Source of the DNA: an uncultured Verrucomicrobiota bacterium
GTDB taxonomy: Bacteria > Verrucomicrobiota > Verrucomicrobiia > Chthoniobacterales > JACTMZ01
Reading direction: 5' to 3'
NCBI GenBank assembly: GCA_903953565.1
Contig: CAJBKE010000068.1
Span: 1 to 64,000, forward strand
DNA length: 64,000 bases
Shown: positions 1 through 7,799 of the stretch, in pieces
How positions within the stretch are numbered: position 1 is the stretch's first letter
Layout of the letters: each line of letters opens with the position of its first letter
The notes under the pieces: generated by a model
Database searches by the model: none
What the model was told of the DNA's origin: nothing
The model's input: only the letters and a program-made list of their open reading frames with translations
Made by a program: the position numbers and the translations under genes

Positions 1-193
1 CCGCGCTCAGGTAAAAATAGTCGGAGCTGTATCCCTCCAGATCTTTGATTTCCTTCGGTCCCGGCAGGGTGATCTTCCACTCACTGAGATCAAAGGCGGT
101 GGACGGCGCCTGGGCGAAAACACGGGGCTCCCCTAAGAGCACAGCCCCGGCAAACGCCGCCGTCAAAAAACGGGCATAGCGCCGCGGGGGCAT
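1..193 (-). CDS. Polysaccharide lyase family 7 (alginate lyase), N-terminal part
   Basis: Only the first 64 codons lie inside the window; the gene runs off the left edge. The ATG at 193 opens a signal peptide (basic start, hydrophobic core, cleavage near VFAQA), followed by FDLSEWKITLPGPKEI and then YSSDYFYLSA. A mature N-terminus with 'LS.WK.TLP' followed by an aromatic 'YFY' strand is the usual start of PL7 lyases, which cleave beta-1,4 links in alginate by beta-elimination. The product is therefore probably periplasmic or secreted. It lies downstream of a Na+/solute symporter on the same strand, which fits an uptake-and-degradation unit. The catalytic R/Q/H/Y residues are outside the window, so activity and exact substrate cannot be judged. 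Confidence 0.75.
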   Translation of the reverse strand, partial: MPPRRYARFLTAAFAGAVLLGEPRVFAQAPSTAFDLSEWKITLPGPKEIKDLEGYSSDYFYLSA

Positions 194-324
194 AAATTTG
201 AGCCCGTCCGCCGACATTGCGCCGGCCTGCAGCCGCGCAAGCTCGGATGAGGCAAGTGCAGTGAAAAATCGCGCCGGATCCAGCAGGGTTCGCCACTGGC
301 ATCGACAAGACTCATGGCCGCTGC

Positions 325-777
325 TCATTCCTTGCGCGTGAGCAGCGTGGCCTGATAAGCCGCGACCTGTATTCCCTTGTCCGTCCGCGCTACGACCATC
401 ATGAACCGGTTCGTCCCCTGGATTATTCTTTCGCGTGCCAGGACTTTGAGGTCGAGCACGCCCGAGACCACGGCAACGCGGCCCAGCAAAGTCACCTTCG
501 GGTCGAGAATTTTGCACCGCACGTAATCCCTCGTGCCATCCCGCAGGGCGCCGAGAAAACGTTTTTTCGTCTCCACCAGGCCCGTTCCGTGCGTGTGCGT
601 GTAGCCACTGTCGAGCAGGTTCTCCAAAGCAGCGGTGTCGGAAGCACCGACCAGGGCAGCCCACCTACGCGCCGTTCTCAACGCATCGGCCTCGGTGAGA
701 TCACACGCCGGAGTTCCCGCCCGCGCGACGCCGGCCGCGAAGGCCAGAAAGAGCGACAGAAAAATAGCTCTCCGCAT
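325..777 (-). CDS. Secreted NTF2-like (DUF4440/SnoaL-type) protein
   Basis: 150 residues from the ATG at 777. An upstream in-frame extension is open but lies inside the preceding gene, and the ATG at 777 gives a clean signal peptide (MRRAIFLSLFLAFAAG, cleavage near ARA-GT). The mature part, about 130 residues, has the alpha+beta cone pattern of the NTF2 superfamily: an N-terminal helix 'DALRTARRWAALVGASDTAA', a 'YTHTHGTGLVETK' segment typical of DUF4440 proteins, and late strands 'VSGVLDLKV', 'NRFMMVVARTDKG' and 'QVAAYQATLL'. It starts 11 nt after the symporter stop, so the two are probably cotranscribed. The family covers small-molecule binding and some enzymes; no specific activity can be assigned. 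Confidence 0.7.
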   Translation of the reverse strand: MRRAIFLSLFLAFAAGVARAGTPACDLTEADALRTARRWAALVGASDTAALENLLDSGYTHTHGTGLVETKKRFLGALRDGTRDYVRCKILDPKVTLLGRVAVVSGVLDLKVLARERIIQGTNRFMMVVARTDKGIQVAAYQATLLTRKE

Positions 778-788
778 GGGCAAACGCG

Positions 789-2546
789 TTATTCGGCTGG
801 GCTGTTCGGGCGCTTGGAAGAACGACCGAGCAACCAACCGATGAAGAGCAGCGTGCCGCCGCAGAACAGAATGCTGAGGCGCCCCGAGATCGGATTGGGA
901 ATGAGCACAAGCAGAGAAATGAACGCGCCATAGGCCAGGCAAAGTTTGGAAAGCGCGCTGGCCTGCCTGCTGTCGCTCCCCTCCCCGATCTCCTTGGCGA
1001 AGTCCACCGGACGGTGCATTTCGGCGAAAAATTCACCCGACCTCTTTTTGTATTCCTCGGACGAGTTCTTGTAGAACAGGCACGAACCGAGGAACCAGGC
1101 GGAGCCGATGATCATGTTGGCCGCCATGGAGGCGACGAAGTCGTGCTCCCGGGCCCAATCGACCACGGGAGTCAGGCCGGTTGAAGCAGCCAGACCCTGG
1201 ACCCACTCCCAACCGGGTCCCGCGGAGACGAGCAGCGAAACCAGCAAGCAGACCAGCACGGTGGACCACGCCGACCACGGCGGAGTGCGGCGGATGACGA
1301 GACACCAGAACAGCGGGATGCTGTAGGGCATGCTGACCAGCGCGCTGAAGTTGATCATGAGCTTGAAGAGGCCCACGTTTTCCCACGTGCTGTAGACCAG
1401 TGCGGTAAGGATCACAATGATACCGAAAAAGGCGGTGATGAGTTTTCCCGCCATGAGAAGTTCCTTCTCGCTCGCGTGGGGCCGCATGAGGGGTTGGTAG
1501 ACGTTCTTGATGAACACGCCCGCATTGCGGTTCAGGCCGGTATCCATCGAGGACATGGTTGCGGAGAAGATGCCGGTGACGAGCAGACCGAGGAGACCGG
1601 CCGGCATGGTTTTCATGGCAATGGCGACATAGGCGCCCTCCGCCGGGTTTTTCAGCGACGGGAACATTTCTGCCAGGTCGGGGTAAAGGATGCGTGCGGC
1701 CATCGGCGGAACAAACCAGATCACCGGGCCGACAAGGAAGAGAATGGTGCTGAGCATCGCCGCCTTACGGGCCGCGCCACCGTCCTTCACGCAGAGGTAA
1801 CGCGCCGCATCCTGCATGTTGTTGAGGATGATGATCTGCTTGATGACCATGGCAATCACCCAGAGCAGCCCGTATTCCGCGTAGCGCGAACCGAGCAGGT
1901 CGAGATGATCCGGTGGGATCTGCTCGAAGAAAGGCCCGACACCGCCCACGGCGACCAAGGCCAGCACCGCCACCACCACGGTGATGGGCATGAGGATGAG
2001 CGCCTGCAGGAAATCACCGGCCACCACCGCCCACGAACCACCCATCGTGGCGATGAGCAGCACGACCAATCCCGTCACCACGATGGTGACCGGAAGGCTC
2101 ATACCGAAGACCGACGCGGCAAAGACGGCCAAGCCGAAAAGCCAGATCGCGGCGTAAAAAATCTGGATGGGCAACTGCAACCAAGTGAAGAACTGCTCGC
2201 TGCCCGGGCCAAACCGCTGGCGGATGGCCTGCATCACGGTGATGACGCGCATCTGCCGGAACCAAGGCCCGAAGGTCGTGAAGTTGAGGAAAAAGCCGAT
2301 CGCGTTGGCCAGATAGATGACCAGGATGACGATGCCGAACTCGTAGGCGATACTGGCCGCACCCGTGAAAGTCCACGCGCTGAACGAAGCCATGAACGCC
2401 GAGGCTCCCACCAACCACCAAGTCATCTGGCCGCCGCCGCGGAAGAAGTCGCTCGCATTTTTGCTGAAGTTACGGAAGAACCACCCCATCCCCGCCATGA
2501 AGACAAAGTAGAATGTGATGACGAGGTAGTCGTAATTGGTGAGCAT
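789..2546 (-). CDS. Sodium:solute symporter (SSS family)
   Basis: 585 residues with about 13-14 hydrophobic segments across the whole length, the size and profile of SSS permeases. The N-terminus (YDYLVITFYFVFMAGMGWFF, then NASDFFRGGGQMTWWLVGAS) carries the family's 'A.DFF.GG..M.WW..G.S' signature; 'MSSMDTGLNRNAG' matches the conserved TM8 Na+-site region. Such carriers import sugars, acids or amino acids with Na+ across the inner membrane. Its place ahead of an NTF2-like protein and a PL7 alginate lyase on the same strand suggests alginate oligomers or their unsaturated monomers, since SSS proteins serve that role in marine alginate degraders. The substrate is inferred from neighbours only. 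Confidence 0.85.
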   Translation of the reverse strand: MLTNYDYLVITFYFVFMAGMGWFFRNFSKNASDFFRGGGQMTWWLVGASAFMASFSAWTFTGAASIAYEFGIVILVIYLANAIGFFLNFTTFGPWFRQMRVITVMQAIRQRFGPGSEQFFTWLQLPIQIFYAAIWLFGLAVFAASVFGMSLPVTIVVTGLVVLLIATMGGSWAVVAGDFLQALILMPITVVVAVLALVAVGGVGPFFEQIPPDHLDLLGSRYAEYGLLWVIAMVIKQIIILNNMQDAARYLCVKDGGAARKAAMLSTILFLVGPVIWFVPPMAARILYPDLAEMFPSLKNPAEGAYVAIAMKTMPAGLLGLLVTGIFSATMSSMDTGLNRNAGVFIKNVYQPLMRPHASEKELLMAGKLITAFFGIIVILTALVYSTWENVGLFKLMINFSALVSMPYSIPLFWCLVIRRTPPWSAWSTVLVCLLVSLLVSAGPGWEWVQGLAASTGLTPVVDWAREHDFVASMAANMIIGSAWFLGSCLFYKNSSEEYKKRSGEFFAEMHRPVDFAKEIGEGSDSRQASALSKLCLAYGAFISLLVLIPNPISGRLSILFCGGTLLFIGWLLGRSSKRPNSPAE

Positions 2547-2606
2547 GGGGTGCTAGGGAAGGTGTAAGCGCGTTGTCGGGGCTGGGATGGGGGTCTAAAA
2601 AGCCTG

Positions 2607-2627
2607 CGGCCAAGTTTGCATTGGCCG
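2607..2627. promoter_or_regulatory. Candidate operator: 7-bp inverted repeat before the symporter gene
   Basis: CGGCCAA and TTGGCCG form a perfect inverted repeat around a 7-nt centre (GTTTGCA), ending 61 nt upstream of the symporter start codon. The size and position fit a dimeric repressor or activator site controlling the symporter/lyase unit. No regulator gene is adjacent, and no convincing -35/-10 pair was found nearby. Confidence 0.35.
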
Positions 2628-2879
2628 AGCCTGTTTCGACATCATCGCATACGGCGCCCCGCTCGCAATAGTTATTATGTGCCGGCAGGAAATATGAGAC
2701 CAACCAGAATGGCGCTGCCCTTGGTGGGACACTGGCACCGAATTCTTGGTGCTGGGGGTCAGTGCGCGCCATTTTCGCCGAAGCATAAGCAGAGATTCTG
2801 CCGCTGCCTTGTGAAGTCCAGCTCCCCCCCAATGACGACGTGTTGAACGCACAGATCACTCGCGCGCATGTATCACCGC

Positions 2880-2905
2880 AAAGAAAAAGCCCGGGAAATC
2901 CGGGC
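2880..2905 (-). terminator. Intrinsic terminator after tRNA-fMet
   Basis: Read on the minus strand: GCCCGG, loop ATTTC, CCGGGC, then TTTTTCTTTG. This is a 6-bp all-GC stem followed by a U-rich tract. It lies 34 nt past the tRNA 3' end and would close the aldolase-hpt-tRNA transcript or a shorter tRNA transcript. Confidence 0.8.
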
Positions 2906-2938
2906 CGGTGAATCCATATTAAGACGCGGATGAAGGAT

Positions 2939-3015
<77 letters not shown>

Positions 3016-3050
3016 ATTGAGGTCCCACAATATCCGACCCGCCGAGCTTG

Positions 3051-3629
3051 TCAAGCGAGCTTGGGGGCGTATTTCACGATGGCTTCTTCGCTGATCACGC
3101 CAATGTAGGGCAGATTGCGGAAGCGCTCCATGTAGTCGAGGCCGTAACCGACGACGAACTCGTTGGCAATGTCGAAACCGATGTAGTCCGCCTCGAGTTC
3201 GCGCTGGCGCGGGACGTCCTTGCGCAGCAGCACACAGACTTTGACGCTCAAGGGATTGGTTTCCTCGAGAAGTTTGTCACGGATGGCGTGCAGGGTGTGA
3301 CCGCTGTCGAGGATGTCGTCGAGAAGCAGCACATGCCGGCCGTGCACGTCGGGGAGGTGCAACTGGTTGAAGGTGACCACGCCGGTGGTCGAGGCGCCGT
3401 GGTAGCTCGAGACACTGAGACAATCGAGGCGCAGCGGCATCTCAAGACGGCGCAGCAAATCCGCACTGAACATGAGGCTGCCGTTGAGCACGGTGACAAC
3501 GGTGATCTCTTTGCCGCCGTAGTCGGCGGAGATTTCCGCAGCCATCTCGTCCAACCGGCTCATGATCGTGCTCTCGTGGAAGAGCACGCCGCGGATTTCA
3601 CTCCGCATCTGGCCGGCGACGGAAGGCAT
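3051..3629 (-). CDS. hpt: Hypoxanthine phosphoribosyltransferase
   Basis: 192 residues from the ATG at 3629; a GTG two codons upstream (3635) is an alternative and neither has a clear ribosome site. The PRPP-binding loop 'VLLLDDILDSGHTL' (about residues 100-113) and the 'VLNGSLMFSADLLRRL' segment (48-63) identify a purine salvage PRTase converting hypoxanthine or guanine plus PRPP to IMP or GMP in the cytoplasm. The hood segment 'DYIGFDIANEFVVGYGLDY' is typical of Hpt. Length is normal. It starts 9 nt after the aldolase stop and is followed by tRNA-fMet, suggesting one transcript. Confidence 0.95.
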   Translation of the reverse strand: MPSVAGQMRSEIRGVLFHESTIMSRLDEMAAEISADYGGKEITVVTVLNGSLMFSADLLRRLEMPLRLDCLSVSSYHGASTTGVVTFNQLHLPDVHGRHVLLLDDILDSGHTLHAIRDKLLEETNPLSVKVCVLLRKDVPRQRELEADYIGFDIANEFVVGYGLDYMERFRNLPYIGVISEEAIVKYAPKLA

Positions 3630-3638
3630 GAGCACGGC

Positions 3639-4592
3639 CTAGAGGCCGAGTTCCTTGCGGACGTTCGGGAGTTCGCCGGCCGATCCGAGCATCTTGTTCT
3701 TGTGCGCGATGAACTTGGCGTATTCCTCGACGAAAACTTTGCCCGGCGGACGGAAATCGAATTCACCGGGTTTATTGTGGAAGAATTCGCGGTGCACGCG
3801 GGTCCAGATGAGGCGCCCGTCGGTGTCGATGTTGACCTTGGTCACCCCGAGCTTGGCCGCGGGGAGGTATTCGTTTTCATCGACGCCGCGCGCGCTTTCG
3901 TCGAGCTTGCCGCCGGCGGCGTTGATGCGCTTGACCTCATCCTGCGGAACGCTCGAGCTGCCGTGCATGACGAGCGGGAAGCCGGGCAGGAGTTGCTGGA
4001 TTTCCTTGAGCACGTCGAAGTGCAGGCTTTGTTGGCCTTTGAATTTGTAGGCACCGTGGCTCGTGCCGATGGCGCAAGCGAGCGAATCGCACCCCGTGCG
4101 AACGACGAATTCCTTGGCTTCGACCGGATTGGTCAAGCAGGCGTGGCCTTCGTCGACGTGGATGTCTTCCTCCACCCCGCCGAGCATCCCGAGTTCGGCT
4201 TCGACGCTCAGGCCTTTGGCATGGGCTTTGTCGACCACGCGCTTGGTGATGGCCACGTTTTCGTCGAAGGGTGCGTGGCTCGCATCGATCATAACCGAGC
4301 TGTAGAATCCCGAGTCGATACAATCGTAGCAGGTCTCCTCGTCGCCATGGTCGAGGTGCACGGCAAAGACGGCCTCGGGATACATGGTGTCGGCCGTGCG
4401 GATGAGGGCTTCGAGCATGCGCTTGTCGGCGTATTTGCGCGCGCCTTTGGAAAGCTGGATGATGAAGGGCGCCTGGCTGTCGATGCAGCCCTGGAAGAGA
4501 CCGAGGGTCTGCTCCATGTTGTTGATATTGTAGGCTCCGACGGCGTATTTGCCGTAGGCGATTTTGAACAGTTGTGCGGTCGTGACGATCAT
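3639..4592 (-). CDS. fba: Class II fructose-bisphosphate aldolase
   Basis: 317 residues. The Zn-dependent aldolase signature is complete: HLDHG with catalytic Asp81 and metal ligand His82, Glu133 in 'EAELG', His179 in 'GTSHG' and His210 in 'LVMHGSSS'. 'KVNIDTDGRLIWT' near residue 255 binds substrate phosphate. It cleaves fructose-1,6-bisphosphate to DHAP and glyceraldehyde-3-phosphate in glycolysis and runs in reverse for gluconeogenesis. First gene of an aldolase-hpt-tRNA-fMet string. The related tagatose-bisphosphate aldolases share these motifs, but with no galactitol or tagatose genes nearby the glycolytic role is favoured. Confidence 0.94.
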   Translation of the reverse strand: MIVTTAQLFKIAYGKYAVGAYNINNMEQTLGLFQGCIDSQAPFIIQLSKGARKYADKRMLEALIRTADTMYPEAVFAVHLDHGDEETCYDCIDSGFYSSVMIDASHAPFDENVAITKRVVDKAHAKGLSVEAELGMLGGVEEDIHVDEGHACLTNPVEAKEFVVRTGCDSLACAIGTSHGAYKFKGQQSLHFDVLKEIQQLLPGFPLVMHGSSSVPQDEVKRINAAGGKLDESARGVDENEYLPAAKLGVTKVNIDTDGRLIWTRVHREFFHNKPGEFDFRPPGKVFVEEYAKFIAHKNKMLGSAGELPNVRKELGL

Positions 4593-4659
4593 GGCAAGCG
4601 GCCATCAAAACCGCGGATGCCGGTCGCGGCAAGACCAAAGGACCGGCGGCGCAAAAACA

Positions 4660-5145
4660 CTACTGGGCGGCTGGTGCGCCGACCAAACGACAATGACGCA
4701 AGACGATGTCCCCGGCATCGAACTCCAAATACGAACCGCTGACCGTGATCTGCTGGCCCGTCTGGATGAAGGGCTTCGATCCCGTCTCGTTGCCGATCTG
4801 GTCCACGGTGCGGATAAGGACCTCGCTCGCGTCATCGTTCACGGCGAGTTGCGTGTTCGGTTCAAGGTCCCCGTTTTCGAAAAGACATTTCACGTCGGGA
4901 CCCGGGCCGTCCTGCGTCGAGAGGATGACCGCGACAGCCGGAGTGCTCTCGGTGGTCATGTCGCCCTCGGCAATGGATGACACCGGACCGCTTACCGTGA
5001 TCATGCGGCCTTGGTATTTGGTCTCGGCAGCGGCTTGATCCTGCGAGAATTCGGCGGCGATGGTGCGCCAGTCGATCGGAGCATCCTGGGCCAAGGCGGA
5101 GGAGACAGAGAGGGCGGCAACAAGCGTGAGGGAGAACGTCTTCAT
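4660..5145 (-). CDS. Secreted OB-fold (tRNA_anti-like) protein
   Basis: 161 residues with a signal peptide (MKTFSLTLVAALSVSSALAQ). The mature region reads 'IAAEFSQDQAAAETKYQGRMITVSGPVSSI', then 'VKCLFE' and 'GQQITVSGSYLEFDAGDIVLRHCRLV'. This 'A...Y.gk.i.V.G.V' opening and late 'l..C' strand fit the tRNA_anti-like OB-fold family, a fold implied in nucleic-acid or oligosaccharide binding, here on the periplasmic side. It is divergent from the OmpH operon with 84 nt between start codons. Function is not known. Confidence 0.7.
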   Translation of the reverse strand: MKTFSLTLVAALSVSSALAQDAPIDWRTIAAEFSQDQAAAETKYQGRMITVSGPVSSIAEGDMTTESTPAVAVILSTQDGPGPDVKCLFENGDLEPNTQLAVNDDASEVLIRTVDQIGNETGSKPFIQTGQQITVSGSYLEFDAGDIVLRHCRLVGAPAAQ

Positions 5146-5229
5146 TGCGTGTTATGATTACCTCTCCTTCCTTCGTTGGCAACAGCTCATGGCATTGATC
5201 CCGCCACGTTTTTGTGCGAGGCACATGGC

Positions 5230-5754
5230 ATGCTATCCCGCCTGCTCCCCATCCTGCTGCTCCTTGCCGCCGGAGCCCACGCCGAGACCCCGGCGGCACC
5301 GCGTCTGGCGACCGTTGACCTGACGGCCGTGTTCGAGGCGCACCCGCGCACGGCGACGGAAACAGCGACTTTGACCGCCGCCCGCAATGCGGCGCGCGAG
5401 GATTTCCGTGCGAAATCCAAAGCACTCAAGGACACCCTCCAGCGCCATCAGGAGTTGCTGCGCGCGGGCGACAAGTCCGAGGCTGCGGCAAGTCTGGAGA
5501 AAGCCAACGAGATTGAGCGATCCATCGCGGAGCTCGGAACGACGAACCAAAAGAATCTGGAGGAGCGGTTCCGCCAAGCCAAGGAAGGCATCATGGACGA
5601 CATTGCGCGGGTCATTCGCGAATTCAACGCGGAGAAAGGCTACGCGCTGGTGCTGGACAAATCGGCCGCTTCGGCCAACGGACTGCCGCAGGTCATCGAC
5701 GCGCCGGGCGCCGATGACATCACCGCCGGCATCATCGCTCGCGTGAAGCAATGA
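5230..5754 (+). CDS. OmpH/Skp-family periplasmic chaperone
   Basis: 174 residues from the ATG at 5230, chosen because it begins a clear signal peptide (MLSRLLPILLLLAAGAHA). The mature protein opens with 'RLATVDLTAVFEAHPRT', the usual OmpH/Skp start, followed by a long charged helical segment (about residues 50-130, rich in K, E, R and A) that would form the tentacle-like coiled coil, and ends with 'GYALVLDKSAASANGLPQVIDAPGADDIT', matching the typical 'vlDkS....vly...d.DiT' end. Skp proteins hold unfolded outer-membrane proteins in the periplasm. It overlaps the next gene by ATGA; bamA and lpxD, frequent OmpH neighbours, are absent. Confidence 0.85.
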   Translation: MLSRLLPILLLLAAGAHAETPAAPRLATVDLTAVFEAHPRTATETATLTAARNAAREDFRAKSKALKDTLQRHQELLRAGDKSEAAASLEKANEIERSIAELGTTNQKNLEERFRQAKEGIMDDIARVIREFNAEKGYALVLDKSAASANGLPQVIDAPGADDITAGIIARVKQ

Positions 5755-6851
5755 GCCGCGTTGTCTTGCCGGTCGACCGGCTCTCCGAGCTCTGGCCCGC
5801 CCGCCTGCGCGGCCGACGCACAGGGGCCCTCCTCCACGCCGCCTCGGTCGATTCCTTGTTGCGTCCGACCCTTTCGGCTCTTGAGGCGATGAACGCCGCA
5901 GGCGAACTCAAGCTCGCGGCGTTGTTCGGTCCGCAGCACGGGTTTGAAACAACAACGCAGGACAACATGATCGAATGGAGCGGATACCGTCATCCTCGCC
6001 TGGGGATTCCGGTGCACAGTCTCTACGGCGAGCATCGTGAACCGACCGACGCGATGCTTGAGGGCCTGGAGGTGCTCTTCATTGATTTGGTCGACGTGGG
6101 AGCGCGTTACTACACGTTTATCTGGACCATGCTGCTGTGCATGCAGACGGCGGCGCGCCGCGGCATTTCCGTTGTCGTTGCGGACCGTCCGAATCCGATC
6201 AACGGACTGACCATAGAAGGCCGACCGCAGCAGGCCGACCATCTCTCGTTTGTCGGCTTGCATCCCCTGCCCGTCCGTCACGGCAAGACGATTGGCGAAC
6301 TGGCGCGGCAATTCCGTGACGAGCTGGTGCCGGCTGTCGATCTTACGGTCCTGCCCCTCGAGAGGTGGAATCGGGCGCACTACCACGAAGACACAGGGCT
6401 TCCGTGGATCATGCCCTCACCCAACATGCCGACGCCCGACACCGCTGTGGTCTATCCGGGAATGTGTTTGCTCGAGGGGACAAATCTGTCCGAAGGCCGG
6501 GGCACCACGCGTCCTTTCGAGCTTTTCGGCGCGCCTTGGATCGACGGCGAGAAATTGGTCGCCGAACTGAATCTCCGAAGATTGCCGGGGATTCATTTTC
6601 GCGCAGCTGCTTTCGAACCCGGATTCCAGAAATACGCGGGACAGATTTGCCGCGGCGCGCAGTTGCATGTGACCAACCGCGACGAGTTCGAGCCGGTGCG
6701 GACCGCTTTGGAAATTCTGCGCACCGCGCAAGACAAGTATCCGCGTGATTTTGCCTGGAAGCAACCGCCCTACGAATACGAACACGACAAGCTGCCGATC
6801 GAAATCCTGTGTGGACGGCCGCTGGAGACAATCTTCGATGAAACGCTTTGA
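5751..6851 (+). CDS. DUF1343 / NamZ-type exo-beta-N-acetylmuramidase
   Basis: 366 residues. Recognised by the run 'GELKLAALFGPQHGF', 'GIPVHSLYGEHREPT', 'VLFIDLVDVGARYYTFIWTM', 'ADRPNPING', 'LPVRHGKTIGELA' and 'CLLEGTNLSEGRGTTRPFELFGAPWI'. This is the DUF1343 family, whose characterised member NamZ releases terminal MurNAc from peptidoglycan fragments. Many homologues have a lipoprotein or secretion signal; this one starts directly in the domain (MSRVVLPVDRLSELWPARL) and looks cytoplasmic. The start codon overlaps the OmpH stop (ATGA), and its 3' end overlaps the 3D-domain gene by 14 nt, so translation is probably coupled. A role in wall-fragment recycling is likely; MurNAc uptake or kinase genes are not in the window. 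Confidence 0.88.
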   Translation: MSRVVLPVDRLSELWPARLRGRRTGALLHAASVDSLLRPTLSALEAMNAAGELKLAALFGPQHGFETTTQDNMIEWSGYRHPRLGIPVHSLYGEHREPTDAMLEGLEVLFIDLVDVGARYYTFIWTMLLCMQTAARRGISVVVADRPNPINGLTIEGRPQQADHLSFVGLHPLPVRHGKTIGELARQFRDELVPAVDLTVLPLERWNRAHYHEDTGLPWIMPSPNMPTPDTAVVYPGMCLLEGTNLSEGRGTTRPFELFGAPWIDGEKLVAELNLRRLPGIHFRAAAFEPGFQKYAGQICRGAQLHVTNRDEFEPVRTALEILRTAQDKYPRDFAWKQPPYEYEHDKLPIEILCGRPLETIFDETL

Positions 6852-7590
6852 TTTTCGTGCCGCCCTTCTCGCGCTCGCCGCGACCGTCACCCAACTGCCA
6901 GCTTCGGTGGTGACCTGGCAGGAACTGCTCAACAAAACCCAACCAGTCGAAGGCCTGCTTGAATCGCCAGAGACGTTCGCCGACATCGTGCCGCCCCAGG
7001 CCATTCCGGCGGAGGGCTTGCGCTTTTTCACCGACATGATGCGCGACCTTTACGCGAACTTCAACGAGCCTCCCTCCTCGCATTATTTTTTCTGCACCAT
7101 CTACTACACGCCGCTGGAAACCGGTTTCTGCGCCGAGCGCGGATTCGACCTCACTCCGATGGTCATGAAAGGTTCCGGCGGTCGCAAGTTTGCCGCCGAC
7201 TTTGTCCGCTCCGTCATCATGGAGGGGTTTGGGCGGTTGGCCGAGCCGGTCGGCGGCAAGCCGTATCTCGCCTACAACGGACGCTTGCACGGCCGCATTC
7301 TCGGCAACCGGAACAACGAACTTGTGCCGCGCCACAGCATTGCCGTGAATACGAAGAACCCGCTTATGCCGTCTGGCCGCAAAGTCTGGGTGCTCGATCC
7401 TGAGCTTTACAACCAGTTCGGAGCCGCGCTTTACGAAGTGGCTGACACGGGCGGCGGTCTCTTCCGCAACCAGATCGATCTTTACTGGGGCGAGGACAAT
7501 CCCCGCGGCCCGGGTTCGGGCATCGCCCGCGCCGCGTCGTGTGATGTCGCCGTGAAGTGGATTGTGCCCGTCCTCTCCGCGGAGAGGTAA
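6838..7590 (+). CDS. Secreted 3D-domain (MltA/RlpA-like barrel) protein
   Basis: 250 residues from the ATG at 6838, inside the end of the previous gene; a signal peptide follows (MKRFDFRAALLALAATVTQLPAS). The C-terminal half has the three-Asp pattern of 3D domains: 'IAVNTKNPLMPSGRKVWVLD' then 'YEVADTGGGLFRNQIDLYWG', where the Asp in ADTGG and in IDLYWG fall at the catalytic positions. 'FFCTIYYTPLE' marks the N-terminal strand of the barrel. 3D domains occur in lytic transglycosylases and wall hydrolases, so the protein probably acts on peptidoglycan in the periplasm. With NamZ just upstream this suggests a cleavage and recycling pair. Confidence 0.8.
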   Translation: MKRFDFRAALLALAATVTQLPASVVTWQELLNKTQPVEGLLESPETFADIVPPQAIPAEGLRFFTDMMRDLYANFNEPPSSHYFFCTIYYTPLETGFCAERGFDLTPMVMKGSGGRKFAADFVRSVIMEGFGRLAEPVGGKPYLAYNGRLHGRILGNRNNELVPRHSIAVNTKNPLMPSGRKVWVLDPELYNQFGAALYEVADTGGGLFRNQIDLYWGEDNPRGPGSGIARAASCDVAVKWIVPVLSAER

Positions 7591-7799
7591 CGCCGATGGG
7601 CCGGTAGTTGTGTCGCGCTGTCCCCTGCGCGCCGGGGACATGACCGGGCCAACAGCGAAACAGAAGGAAACATCCTCCCGTTCCCGGGACCAGCAGTCCC
7701 GCCCGTGGACCTCCGCCTCCCATGGCGCGGCTTGCGTCGGAGGAGCTTCGCGCCTATGATTCCATCTTTCCGGGGCCCATCCGGCTCCGGCACCTCGCC

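Larger units (their letters stand above)
2547..2938. other. 392-bp intergenic region, symporter to tRNA-fMet
   Basis: No credible gene. The region holds the inverted repeat at 2607-2627, presumably the minus-strand promoter of the symporter unit, and at its right end the terminator of the tRNA-fMet transcript (2880-2905). Short open frames here lack ribosome sites and protein-like composition. Confidence 0.6.

Noticed and set aside
3048-4742. A 564-codon open frame on the plus strand opposite aldolase and hpt
   Set aside because: It is antisense to two clear enzymes with complete active sites; GC-rich codon usage keeps the opposite frame open. Its protein has no recognisable domain.
5751-6851. 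Export signal on the NamZ-like protein
   Set aside because: The N-terminus (MSRVVLPVDRLSELW) is polar with no hydrophobic core, and upstream sequence in frame belongs to OmpH.
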